Of a stretch of 64,000 bases of DNA, positions 31,343-42,165 are shown in pieces. The stretch comes from Gautieria morchelliformis (lineage: Eukaryota; Basidiomycota; Agaricomycetes; Gomphales; Gomphaceae). The notes beneath the pieces were generated by a model. That model made no database searches. It had not been told where the DNA came from and was given only the letters and a program-made list of their open reading frames with translations. The translations under genes and the position numbers were made by a program. The stretch spans positions 146,975-210,974 of the forward strand of contig WHVA01000167.1 of the NCBI GenBank assembly GCA_015179125.1, in the 5' to 3' direction. Within the stretch, counting starts at the first letter, position 1. Each line of letters opens with the position of its first letter.

Positions 31343-32180
31343 TTTGGACAGAAACGTGGCCTTTATGAGTGACATGGGGAGGTACGTGTTGCAGTTTGCC
31401 CTTGTCATTGTTCTTTGAGCTTTACTTTACTTTGTCACTTATCGTTTTATACTTGCCCGGACGCGAGCTGACAAATATTACCCTTCCCCCCTCATCCAGA
31501 AAGGCCTGAGACAGCACGAAGGCAGCCAGCACGCCAATCCCTTCAATATGTTTTTGTCCTTCTTCGGTGGTGGCAGACGTGAGTCGTTTCATTGTTAATT
31601 TATCGCTCTGCACGCTCAAAATGATACTTTGCCATACAATACTCCTCATACTCATGTGCCATATCATTCATGACATTTGTGATCCTGTGACACTGCAGCC
31701 CAACAACAGGAGGTCCGCCGCAGGCCCACGACAACAAGTGACTTTGAAGTGAGCCTTGAGGATATGTATAAGGGTGTGGAGATCGACGTAGGTTCCAAAC
31801 ATCGTCTTTGTGTGATTTCTCCTCTGACGATTATGCTTTCGATGCCCATTCCTTCATCTCCATTTCTCATGATGCCGCGACTCGATATCCAGTTCATGAT
31901 TAACAAAAAGGTCCTCTGCGACCACTTCCGCGGCTCTGGAGGACTTGCACATCCAGACGTGTCCCAAGTACTCGTTCCACACATGCAGCACTACGCGCTC
32001 AATGTCCCCATGGACATTGCCGAGGGCAGTGAGTTTGTGTTTGAGGGCGAGGGCGACGAGAGCCCAGACTGGGAGGCGGGCAACGTCGTTATATGCGTCC
32101 TGGGCGGGAAGAACAAGGGTGGTTGGCGGCAGAGGGAGACGAGTTTGTATTGCACCGAGAGCATTGGGGTTGAGGCATAG
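31343..32180 (+). pseudogene. DnaJ/Hsp40 fragment of the ER Scj1/ERdj3 type
   Basis: The pieces read GLRQHEGSQHANPFNMF with FFGGGR (31,503-31,578), then TTTSDFEVSLEDMYKGVEID (31,700-31,789), then KKVLCDHFRGSG (from 31,891). After these come a C-terminal domain piece with HYALNVPMDIAEGSEFVFEG and DESPDWEAGNVVI, ending near 32,180. These match the G/F-region, the first C-terminal segment and the substrate-binding end of ER J-proteins. Introns are still present (31,579-31,699 and 31,790-31,890). The zinc-finger repeats that should follow CDHFRGSG are almost wholly deleted and the J domain is not recognisable, so this is a decayed DNA-level duplicate of a host chaperone gene. Confidence 0.75.
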
Positions 32181-33639
32181 GGCGACGTTGGGTGGGTTGG
32201 GACATAGCTTTCAATCTATGTATTTCTGTCTTCTAGTAATAGGAAGCACTGATATATTGTGTTCTAAAGTACCATTTATAAGTAACTTAAGAACTGAAAA
32301 TCAGTGTTCTAGGACACTGAAAGCGGACATTCTAGCTACTAGATTTCGGTACCAAGCTTATCGAGAGGAAGCGTCAAAAATCTGCTCCCCGATTACTTAT
32401 TATCAGTAACTTGAGCTCTGAAAAATTGGTGCGTAATGTACTTATATTAAGTGCCCTCAGTTACTGCAGTGTTGTGCCATTTCGAGTTTTTCTTCAAGAT
32501 CCGTCAAGAATTCGACTGCAGCTTCTTGCCGCTCAAATTCAGAACTTGGGTAAGATTTTGCGTTGTTCACTGCAAGGGTGAGATACTCAATGTGTTTGTC
32601 CAGCAAGAGGTTGAACCTGCCCTAAATCTGAAGTGCTGAAACCAAGGAAGCCGTTTGATGACAGAATAATGTGTTTCGAATAGAGTAAGGATGCAGCCTT
32701 TGACTCGAGGCCGGGTTCGATATATGACGCAAGAGATGGAAATAACTCAAAGAAGACTTAGTGGTTCGAAGTCAAAGAAACATCAAAAGGTTCGTGATTC
32801 GTTTCAGTCATACATGGCATACTACCTATAACAACTCGGATAGGGGTCTCGATATGAAGGAATGAACGGTGGGAGCGTTATAGATACCTGTACAATAGGT
32901 GCGTACGTGTTGCCAGTACCATATATCCGGACTATGCTCGCCTTCTCGGCCTCGCCTGGGCATGAAGGGAAAATAGGGTGCGTACACGTTTGATCACTCG
33001 ATGGATGAGGCAGGAAGGTAGGTCCAATCGTATAGGAGCAATAGACGTGACTCAAGAGTAGTGGAAGGAATGTATGATGGGATGGGAGATCATGCGATGT
33101 GATGATCCGGCCATGTGTGTTCTTGTACATGTGTGGGTTGTATGCCTCGTCCCGATTTGTTGTATATGCGTGTGGGGGGCTCAGGTGTGGAATCGGCTCG
33201 GACTCGTTGTGTGTGACTCTGTATGGCTCAGTTGTAATCTTGACTCGTAGTCGGTGAGGGACTTAACAGCTCGTGTACTCGGATGTGTTAGTATGTGTCA
33301 GGACGGACTCGAATGTGAGAAGTGATCAGATAGTCGTTAAGTCGTTATAAGGGACATCATGAGTCGTTAGATACGTTCGTGAGGTTGTGAAATGGATCAA
33401 ATGAAAGTGAAGTCTGTAGGTGTTGAACCTGTCCTCACAACATTTGAGACCGACTCTGTAGACTCCACGATCCCTGCAAGGACCTTCACAGCACGAGGGA
33501 CCAGTCTGTGTTGATGTAGTATTGCCACAATAAGTTAGGCGTATAATTCCAAGAAAAGCCGTTCTGTTATTTGGTAGCTACTCTCGATATACATCAAGAA
33601 AGTTGAGAAATAGCTACGGGGAGAGTCTATGGCACACAA
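32181..33639. other. Intergenic stretch, no gene seen
   Basis: No convincing frame is seen on either strand. 33,100-33,400 is G/T-rich, with repeated GACTCG-type words and a GTCGTTATAAGGGACATCA phrase also seen near 22,240-22,262. A weak, old LTR relic is possible. Confidence 0.4.
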
Positions 33640-36600
33640 TCACGAATGCATGTCAGGATATGCCCACATTGGGCATTTCAGCCCATGTACATAGTGCAGG
33701 GCTTCCTTAGTAAAGAATTGATAACAGTTACACATGTCAAACACTCTCCAAAATGTTTCTGAACTGATACCTTTGTTAGAGCGAAGGTTTTGAAACACCT
33801 CCTCCAACTGAGAGCCCCGCAGTGGTGGCACGTGTCAATTGTATGTGAACGCTGTATGTGCATCAGGCGGCTCCCAGAGGCACACTCTGTCACCGTGCCT
33901 TCGGTCTCCTTGGACAAATGTAGATAAGTGTCAGTCGAAGAAAGCTTAATTGAAAATATACATACCTGGCATTATAGTCACACTGTCAGTTAGATAACTT
34001 AGGTTTCTTTTGGAACGTGGGGTAGTCTCTATAGCTCCTGTATCACCGTTGTACATGGGTGGCGACTGGTAGCCAGAATCCGAGTTAGTCGTAGTGTGAA
34101 ATGCTGCAAGCTGGTTCAACGGCGGCATATCCAACGACGATGCCGGAACTGTAGGTCCTTTTGAGGCTGGATATTGGCTGGAGTGTGACGGGAGTGGAAG
34201 ATCTGGGATAGTAAACATTGAGGGTGAAGGGGTTGTGGAGTGCGATGGTAAGGACGAGTGCAATGGTAAGGGAAGGTCTGGAATGGAGAGCACCGAGCTA
34301 GCCGTGGATGGTGTTCCCAAATGTGGACTGACAACAAACGGGTCGTCAGCACTCACAGTGGGAATTTGGGCCTTCATTTTTATCCCTGAGTCCCTCTTGC
34401 TTTGTTTGACAACTATAAACCACCACACTGAGTAGCATAGAAACACGATACAATGATGTAATTACTTACCCCCACTGAAGCCTCCTCGTCTTTGCCGGTG
34501 ATATTGATGATATGGAGGTGGTGGTTTTATCGGCGAGGGCGAGCTAGTTCAAGATGCTACGAGACATGAGAACCAACAAAGGGAGACAAGAAGAATGCTT
34601 ACTGCTCAGGATTTGGGAGGAACGGAGGAGGCCATATCTATCGAAGTCCGGGAGACCTAGCATGACTGTTAAGTATCACCTGTCGTATTAAGCTAAAATA
34701 ATCGAGAGAATACCTGGACCGGTCTCGGTGTCTGGTGTTGCAGCGTACACTTCCACTGGTAAACCAGGGTTATCGCTAATTAAGTCTGTCAGGCAGACTG
34801 ACAAAAGTTAGTGTAGCAAAAAGATGTAGATTGAATGACTCACTCCATGTACCGCAGCCTTGCCACTTCTGTGCACAGGCGGCAGCAACCTTACCGTGGT
34901 ATTGGCCGGTTTGGACCACCCAGATGTGGTAGTAATGGCGGGTATCCGGGTCTGTCTCCTGTGTAGCGCATGGGCACTCCTGTTTTGGAACCCTTCAAGA
35001 CTTTGGTGTTATTGCTAACACTTCAATCTATCAGAACGTGTCATTTACGAGACTCAAAGAATATTAAACAATGCTGCAGCACAACTCCGGAAATAATTTA
35101 ATATTTGTACCTTGGTTGCAATCCGCGTAAAAACTAGTCCAAGTTAATACGGATGGAAGGCAATACATTTCTTAGCAGCACTGAACAATAAACTAAAAGA
35201 ATGTAGGTTCAAGGACACTATCGGGGTCCAAGCGTATTCCAAAATATAAAGGAATGTACTTAGCAGGCGAGTTTATAAATGGACTGCCCTGATAATCTAC
35301 CAGTGCACAGCAATAAAACAAGGGATGAACAAGTTTTAGAAGTGACTTGTGAAAGTCTCTAATCAGGAAAATCGACTGATCAGATCGTCTCGGGTATTGG
35401 AGTGCGAATGGCAAGACTATCAATTGACAGACTCACTCTGTAGAATTACACCCGGAGGATTAGTCCAAGTGGCTAAGCAGAAAAGTATCTACTTAACAAG
35501 GAATTAGACACTAAAGTAAGTGAATAACCCTAGCTGGGATTAGCAGCTTAGTAAGATGCAAGTCACATGAGGTCACGTGGATAGAAGATGTTAGATTGCT
35601 AGAATGAATGATTCTCCTAGGGGGTCAGAATGGCCTCCTTTTATATTGTAAATTACACAGGATTACGTAAAATGGGGAGCTTCTATCTATTAGGCGAGTG
35701 ATGTCATAAGTAAATATTTGCACAGCTAAAACACACCCTCGTAACTATAGTGGTGTGTTTGTGCAAGGAAATTAAGAATAGATAGCCAATCACCTTCCCT
35801 GATTTGCACTGCCCAGCATAGCCTTACACAGCCCAGCATAGCCTTGCATAGCCCTGCATAGCCCTGCACAGCCCTATGATGTCAAGGGTCCTATTTCAGG
35901 GGTTGTGGCACTAAGCTTGGAGGCTCAGCATCCAATAAGATTGCTTGATTATGCACCCTAGTTTTGGCTCTGCATATCATTGGGCAGTCTTGCACACAGC
36001 CTTACACAGCCATGGTTGCTATGAGGCAAGTCATGTGTCTGCTGGGTTTGAACTATATTTAAGTGTACAGGCTTGTGTAAGCTGCACCGGATATTCCCAA
36101 TCTCACCAGCTGAGATTGAAAGAGCCAAAGTGTCGGAGTTGTGGGTGTTTGAGGACGTGCGGCTCTGAATAAGCGCGTTCGAGGATCGCTCCGGTCGGAG
36201 TTTGAAATTGAGCGCCGATGACAAAGTTATGGACTCTCATGGGTTCATAGCCTTTGTCAAACACAATAAAGCAGTTTTGAGCCAAGGAGGTCAGGACAAT
36301 TGGCGAAAAAATGCAAGAAAATTCAAGGAATATTCTAAAAACAGTTCCCCATCAAAGCTGCGTGTATTGGCTGATGTTAAGATGGGAAAAAGGTTTTTAC
36401 AGACTTTTTAATGCTTTTTTTGAGATTTTTAAACTAGAAAGCTGGTTCCTACACAACTCCGGCAGTTCGAGACAAAGCATTTCGAAGGCATGTGGCAATT
36501 CGTAAGGGGTGTATATCTGATTATCAGCATGGCAAGGCCTGTAGCCATGTCCTTATTAATCGTAGTTAAAATTCAACCTGGTGGGCAACGTACCAATTAT

Positions 36601-36862
36601 AAACCTTTTCGCCGTTTTGCGTCCAGGTTAGCATCATCTTGGCCATGCGTATACGTTCACGATAAGGTCCAAAAGTCTCTAACCGAAGGGTGGTGACCTC
36701 GTCAAGGTCAGGAAGAGAGGGTGTAGAGGAGTGCGACGAGCGAAGGGAGAATGAACCGGGTGACGCGTCCAAGACATTGAGGGAAGCACGAGCACCAGCA
36801 GCAGCAGCAGTAGCATATTTGGGTGTACCAGGATACATGGGGAACGAGCTAGCTGTACCCAC
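33640..36862 (-). pseudogene. Unrecognised multi-exon gene, split by a solo LTR
   Basis: This gene has at least six exons on the minus strand. Exon 1 (from 36,862) has GPYRERIRMAKMMLTW and EKVYNWYVAHQ. The next exon (around the LTR at 34,981-36,455) has TRHYYHIWVVQTGQYHGKV and AAACAQKWQGCGTW. Then follow a short exon CLTDLISDNPGLPVEVY, an exon LPDFDRYGLLRSSQIL and a Pro/His/Arg-rich exon. A long Ser/Pro-rich exon (34,423-33,970) carries two imperfect copies of IPDLPLPLHSS. The last exon has QLEEVFQNLRSNKG and HYVHGLKCPMW, ending near 33,640. Introns have GTGAGT/GTATTC/GTATGT...AG borders. Damage: the solo LTR and one TGA (33,835-33,837), probably from CGA. I do not know the family; the layout is that of a host gene, not of a transposon. 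Confidence 0.6.
34981..36455 (-). repeat. Solo LTR, family B (copy B3)
   Basis: It is 1475 bases long, with TGTTTTGGAACC and GGTTCCTACACA ends, flanked by ACTCC (34,976-34,980 and 36,456-36,460). It is nearly the same sequence as B1 over the first kilobase. It interrupts an exon of the unrecognised gene at 33,640-36,862. Confidence 0.92.
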
Positions 36863-37169
36863 TCGTCCCAGGTGCGCTCTATTTATCTTTGTGAGCCCTC
36901 CGAAATAAGAAAAAATATATTGTTTGACACTTACTTCAACCCATCATCGGAGAACACTAGATGTATGTGAGCAAGATTTAGAATAAGAGTATTGAGCTCG
37001 ACTCTACGGGCCATAGAGTCGAGCCTGCTAAATAGTTAACACAAACGGGACACACAAGCGGCATCCCAATGTGGGACGAGATGGTGGTTGGGCTTTATCT
37101 TACTGGGGCAGCCGATGGTCTGGCCTGGTCAGCTGGGTGTTCGGGCTTCAAAATCAGTCATAACTGAAG

Positions 37170-37993
37170 GTACAGCCTCAGTCACTCAACCAAACCAGGC
37201 ACATCTTGGAGAGTCAGGAGTACATAACTCAACCAAGCTGTGCCAAGTCACATGACTCTGATCAGTGAGTCATTCCTGACAAATAAAGCTGTGATTGGTA
37301 GGAAACACTGTGAGTCATCTGGAAACACCCAGAACCTTCCTATACTTTCTTCCAGCTTCCACAAGCTGCTCCCCCCATTCCATTAATAGATAGAAGGTTC
37401 TACCTGCTTACTAAGCTCATGTACATTACAATATAAAAGGACGGCCTTTTGCCTGCCTTTTCATCAGCCAATCTACCATCTTCTATCCAACGCACCTTGC
37501 GTGACTTGCCAAGCTTGCACAGCTTACCAGGCTGCTAACCCCAGCTAGGGTTATTACACTTGCTTAGTGTATTAATTCTCAGTTAAGTAGTAGCTTTTCT
37601 ACTTAGCCACCCAGACTAACCCTCTAGGTGAAATTCTGCAGAGCGAGGGTGTCAATCAATTTTCTTGCCAATTAGCACTCCAATACCCGAGACGATCTGA
37701 TCAGTCGATTTTCCTGTTCAGAGACTTTCACAAGTCACTACCCAAAAACCAGTCACTCATTTATTGCAGTGCGTTGACGTTAATCGGGTCAGCCCACTTA
37801 CAAACTCTCCTGCAAAAGCCATTCCTCTCTTTTTGGAATACTTGGACCCAATAGTCATCCTCGAACCTACAAACTAATAGTTTGTTATTCATTGCGCCAG
37901 TAGTGTCTAATATTCTTGCAGTTTCATATACAACACGTTCTGATAGACCAAGGCGTTACCTCTAACACCAAAGTCTTGAAGGGTTCCAAAACA
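37170..37993 (+). repeat. Family B LTR piece, right edge of the block
   Basis: It matches the reverse complement of LTR-B2/B4 from the TGAGTCA region through the TATA (ATATAAAAGGACGG near 37,430) to the terminus GGGTTCCAAAACA at 37,993. The 5' part is missing. In its place, 37,065-37,160 is an inverted relative of 30,262-30,340. Confidence 0.75.
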
Positions 37994-39106
37994 GTTGTGC
38001 GGTGCACGTCCTCGTCTACGACATGGATTTGTTCATAGGCATCTCTTCTGTCAATCAAAGTTCTGAATGGGTGTCGGAGCACGTTTGTGAGTATTGTTTC
38101 CATATTTGGGAGTGGACTAGCCAGCTTCCTCATGTTCTTATTTTGTTCTCTTTTATCCAATACAGTTCTAATTCTGGTTTCTCCATTCTCACCAGGTTTT
38201 TTTAACACTATTAGCATCGGTACAGCGTTTCAACCAGGTCTGAACTGCCATCTCCCCGTGCTTAGGTAAGAGTCCCATTTCTCTCTCCAAAGGTGTTTTA
38301 CCGCTTCAGGGCATTTGGAAGGTCGCCATGAGTAGGTGAGATTTTCATCTATTATGGGTATCGTGTGATTAATTTCTCGTAGAGGAGGGAGTGGCATTTG
38401 GCCCGCTGGCTTGCATATGTCATTCGCGTAAGCTCTTAATTCGGTACGTAGCTTCTCCAAACCTCCTACTACATCTGCCGCCATGGAGCTGATTTCAGCG
38501 ACATCAGGACCTGATAATCTCTCCGACATTGGGGATACAACCGATACCCTTGCTGGATTGAATCCCAGCATTACCTTATGCTGGAAGAGGAAAGGTGTGC
38601 CTAAAATAATGTCATAGTTTTCTAGGTTGATGACGTGAAATCGACGTTGCTCTTTTATTTCATTATAGGCAAAATCCACCGTCATAGAGCATGTTATCAT
38701 CGTTCTCGAGCCCCAGGCCGCTAATTGGCATGTAAGGGCTTTGGTAAGTGATCCACTGGTAGGCGTAGCTGGTCCACCAGTGTTGTGGAGACGAAGTCAG
38801 CCAGAGAACCCGAGTCTAACAACGCTCGTACGTCTTTTCCATTTATTTTTGCTGTTACTACGATTGCATTGGGTATGACCCGTTTGAAGTCTTTTGGTTT
38901 GCTAGCGTTGTGTTCCATTTTCTGAGTCAGCTGTGGAGATTTCGCTAATTTTCCTCTCAATTTTACAGCGCGAGTGTCAGTCATAGGTCTAGCTGACGCA
39001 TTCCTTAAGATGTCGTCTGTGACTTCTCTGTAATCTTTAGCATCGTAGTCTGCGCCATCTATGTCCCATGTGAGCGTTGGCGGTTCCTCCCCAGGATCTT
39101 CTTCCT

Positions 39107-39506
39107 GCACTGGAGGCATGTAAAAATTTTCTGGTCTGAAAAACTGTTCAAAAAACTGTAAAGATATTCCAAAAAAATTTGGTGCCCCCAATGTAAAAAA
39201 AACTTTGACAAAATTTTGTGTTTTTGTTAGAATTTGTTGAGCCAAAAAATTGTAAAAAAGTTTAAAGTTTTTTGCAGGGTTTTTTATGTCTTTTTATAAG
39301 TTTCTTTGTGAAAACACAAAGAAACCCATAAAAAACCCTGAAAAAACTTTGAATTTTTTTTACAATTTTCTTGCTCAACAAATTCTAATAAAAACACATA
39401 ATTTTTTTATAATTTTTTTACATAAAAAACACAAAATATTTGGAAAATCTTTACAGTTTTTTCGACAGTTTTTCAGACAAGAAAACTTTTATATGCCTGC
39501 AGTGCT
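39107..39506. repeat. About 400-base palindrome (foldback or MITE-like)
   Basis: Two arms of almost 200 bases, rich in A and T, are inverted copies of each other. The outer ends share GGCATRTAAAA and GTCTGAAAAACTGT. The centre (39,301-39,324) is a perfect 10-base stem, TTTCTTTGTG, with a 4-base loop. It lies in the gag-protease part of element C. The DNA is much more AT-rich than its surroundings. It fits a foldback/MITE insertion; no target duplication could be fixed. Confidence 0.75.
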
Positions 39507-40286
39507 GTGGGATTAGATGTCTCATTGAGTGCATTATCGGTGAGAGATCTTCGTTACTTCCGTCCTCCGAGAACTCATATTCATTTCCACTATTCGCACT
39601 ATCTTGGTTGTCTCAGAGTTCGTCACACCTTCGGTTGTGAGCCGTCCTCTCTATTTCTTGTGTAGCTAACTGGTGCCTGTTCAGTCTCCTAGGGTTGCTT
39701 GCGAAGTCAGACCAGGACTCGCTGTCCCATCTCAATCCCGTAGCATTCATACGCAGGGTTCGGCGGGGGTCAGCCCACATGTTTCCTGAATCCTGAGTAA
39801 CGAAGTAGGTACAGCAGAATCTCTGCTTGCCGTTGGATATTTTTGAATTCTAACCACTGCATGCAGTCAAAGTGGTCATCTAAAATTCAAGAACTATTTA
39901 TGATGTACTGCATGTTGAACATGCGGTCATTTATGAGCACCGAGTGAGTGGGTACCGGAATTATAGTATATCTTCCGGTCATTGATACATGTGCGGGCAT
40001 TTCGCAGTTTGCTAATGATACTCTCGATGAGAGTCTGTCCACCAATTCTTCCCAAACGCTCTGTGGTTGGCCCCAAGCACCACCGGTAGGGCTTTCTTCC
40101 CTTGTATCCCCAATCATGTTTAGCTGAAGTTTGATATTTCCTTTTGCTAGCTTATCAAGGTCTGAGACATTTTGGCCCACATCTACTGTAGCGGCTTGTA
40201 CCCCGGGTGGTCTACCGTCCCTCGTCCGGGGAATGGTTGTTTTCTCAGGGCAGTCTCGCGAGAGATGACCTTGCTGCCTGCAAAGG

Positions 40287-40849
40287 TGTTACGGTACAAT
40301 CCGTCATAAGGTTGACCGAGGTCGGGGACGAAACCCGAGGCAAGGTCCGAGGTTACGGGGCGAGGTTTGGATGGGGAAGTCGGAGAGGGACTTGGCTTCA
40401 GCTTATGTGCTGCGCTGACCCTACGCACGAGTCCCAACATCAGAGGCAAACGAATAAGAGGCGAGGTTTGGCTTAAGAGGCGAGGCTTAGAAACTAGCTA
40501 AGGATCGAAGGGATACGATAGTTGCTTTTCAGACTGAGGAGTAGGAATGCATACAAGGGGGGTTATATACGGGCGAGGGTACAAGTCAGGGACAAACATA
40601 TTAGTGGAGGTCAGGCCGAGGTCAGGAGGCCGAGGTCAGGGCGAGGTAATATACGAATGATGCGTGATGGAGCGGAATCAGTAACTAAGGGGATATGGGC
40701 ATGGGATCAAGGTCGGATATGAACTCAAGCTCGGGCTCGGGCTCGGGTGCAGGATAAGGATCATATGTACTCGGGCACGAATATCACAAGGCTCGGGCTC
40801 GGAAGAAGGTTCTACCGGTAAGTAACCGGCCAAAGGCTGGGTTCTTACA
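40287..40849 (-). repeat. Solo LTR-A in element C
   Basis: This is the reverse complement of the element A LTRs over its full length (TGTTACGGTAC...GTTCTTACA). The flanks AAAGG (40,282-40,286) and AATGG (40,850-40,854) match at four of five bases, a slightly decayed target duplication. It lies just upstream of the element C zinc knuckle. Confidence 0.9.
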
Positions 40850-41159
40850 AATGGAAGCAAAGTCCTTTTGCTCTCAGATCATCCTTCTGTTCATCGGTTA
40901 GCCGGGGAGTCGTTCTCAAGGGTCGAGGACTTTGTCTAGGTCAGGGCCCCGCCTTGTTACAGCTTGGGGATACCGCTCGGTCCCGACCCCTCGCACTAAA
41001 CGGTCTGTAGTTTCGTGGGCTCCACACTGTCTGCGACCATGCGTCTTTTGCTTTGTGACTTCCGGAATCTGGGTAGCCGTCCTGTTTCCTCGGCATAGTT
41101 TTGCTGTCTTCTTTGGGGCGCAGTGAGCTCCTGCACTCCTCATACAGCTTCAAATGTTC

Positions 41160-42143
41160 TGTTAGGGATCGTCCACAAAGTAGCTACCTATTTATGAACA
41201 TTTACTAGGTAGTTAATTAGTTTCAAATGTCCTCAAGAAAGGTTGTATTAATATTTCTATGCTACACTCACCTTGGGTCCACAAGATACAACAATCTCTT
41301 GATAGTTTAGCTAAGAATCACCCACGGTCACATGACTATCACATGACCTCAAAAACAGCTCAAAGTCACCTGATCATCCACAGTCACCTGACAATCACCT
41401 GACCTCAAAGTCACTTGATTATCTACGGTCACCTGACAATCACATGACACAGTCACATGACCTCAATCCAGCTTGAAGTCACATGATAATCACATGAGCG
41501 TGGGAGTTTCTTACATACTCTTAGCTTTACTGTCACAGAGCTGTGACTTTAACCCAATATGGCAATAGAACCTTCCACAGCCTTCCAATAGTTTCCAAAC
41601 CTTTCCTGAAGCTTCTCTAAGCTTCCACAAGGTTCTTCACAGTTGTAGAAGCCTCTACAAGGTTCCTAGCAGTAGTTACATAAGCTAGATAGATGCAGTA
41701 TATAAATAGCCTGCAGTTTTAGCAGTGAAGCAATCAATCATCTTTTCACCCAAACCACTCATACCTTGAGTAACTGAAGTGTGACTTCGACACAGCCTTG
41801 TACCGAAGTACTGGCTCACTGACTTGGCTACAGTCTAAGATTGCAGCAACTCTGATTGGCTCTGAGAAGTACAAGAGTGCTCTATTTTAATTGCAGCAGG
41901 CTCTGAATAATCGCGCTGCGAACAGCAACATTACTAAGAGTAACTGATTAGTAATCCTGTACCATTAGACACCACTCTGAGCAGTGATCTAATAGACTTG
42001 GTTATTAGTTATTCAATTCACGCAATAGTTTATTAACTTAACTCTGAGTTAAGTGGGTTAATAGCCTTTTGAGTAATTAGGCAATATTAGTTTGTAATAT
42101 ATATTAGTTGCGGAGTATGCCGAACTGCTAATCCTATCCTACA
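41160..42143 (-). repeat. Element C 5' LTR
   Basis: It has TG...CA borders (TGTTAGGGATC...ATCCTACA on the plus strand) and is 984 bases long. It is the reverse complement of 7620-8518 for most of its length. It has eleven TCACNTGA words at 41,328-41,497. On the minus strand it precedes the gag part of element C, which makes it the 5' LTR. Confidence 0.8.
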
Positions 42144-42165
42144 GGCGCATGAGAAAATATTAGCA

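Larger units (their letters stand above)
29723..37993. other. LTR-edged 8.3 kb block inside element C
   Basis: The left edge is TGTTGGGGAATCAGCTG and the right edge is GGGTTCCAAAACA. Both are termini of family B-like LTRs in the same orientation. The two sides of the element C reverse transcriptase meet exactly at these edges. The flanking five bases, GTCAC and GTTGT, do not match, so the duplication has decayed or the block arose by recombination between different LTRs. Inside are host-type genes that still have introns (31,343-32,180 and 33,640-36,862). This argues against simple retro-capture. Confidence 0.55.
37994..41159 (-). pseudogene. Element C: gag knuckle, protease, start of RT (fossil)
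   Basis: Minus strand. A zinc knuckle GHLSRDCPEK lies near 40,230-40,262. An aspartic protease with VRALLDSGSLADFVS lies near 38,795-38,840. The start of RT with VLKKPGENGETRIRTVLD and RRDAYEQIHVVDEDV lies at 38,217-38,000. It contains the solo LTR-A and the palindrome listed separately. Confidence 0.82.
27135..42143 (-). mobile_element. Old Ty3/Gypsy element C with nested insertions
   Basis: On the minus strand the order is 5' LTR (42,143-41,160), gag with a zinc knuckle, protease, the start of RT, then an 8.3 kb foreign block (29,723-37,993). After the block come the rest of RT, RNase H and integrase, ending near 27,185 without a recognisable 3' LTR. It is an old fossil with many breaks. 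It also carries a solo LTR-A (40,287-40,849) and a 400-base palindrome (39,107-39,506). It lacks a visible chromodomain because the 3' end is gone. Confidence 0.85.
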
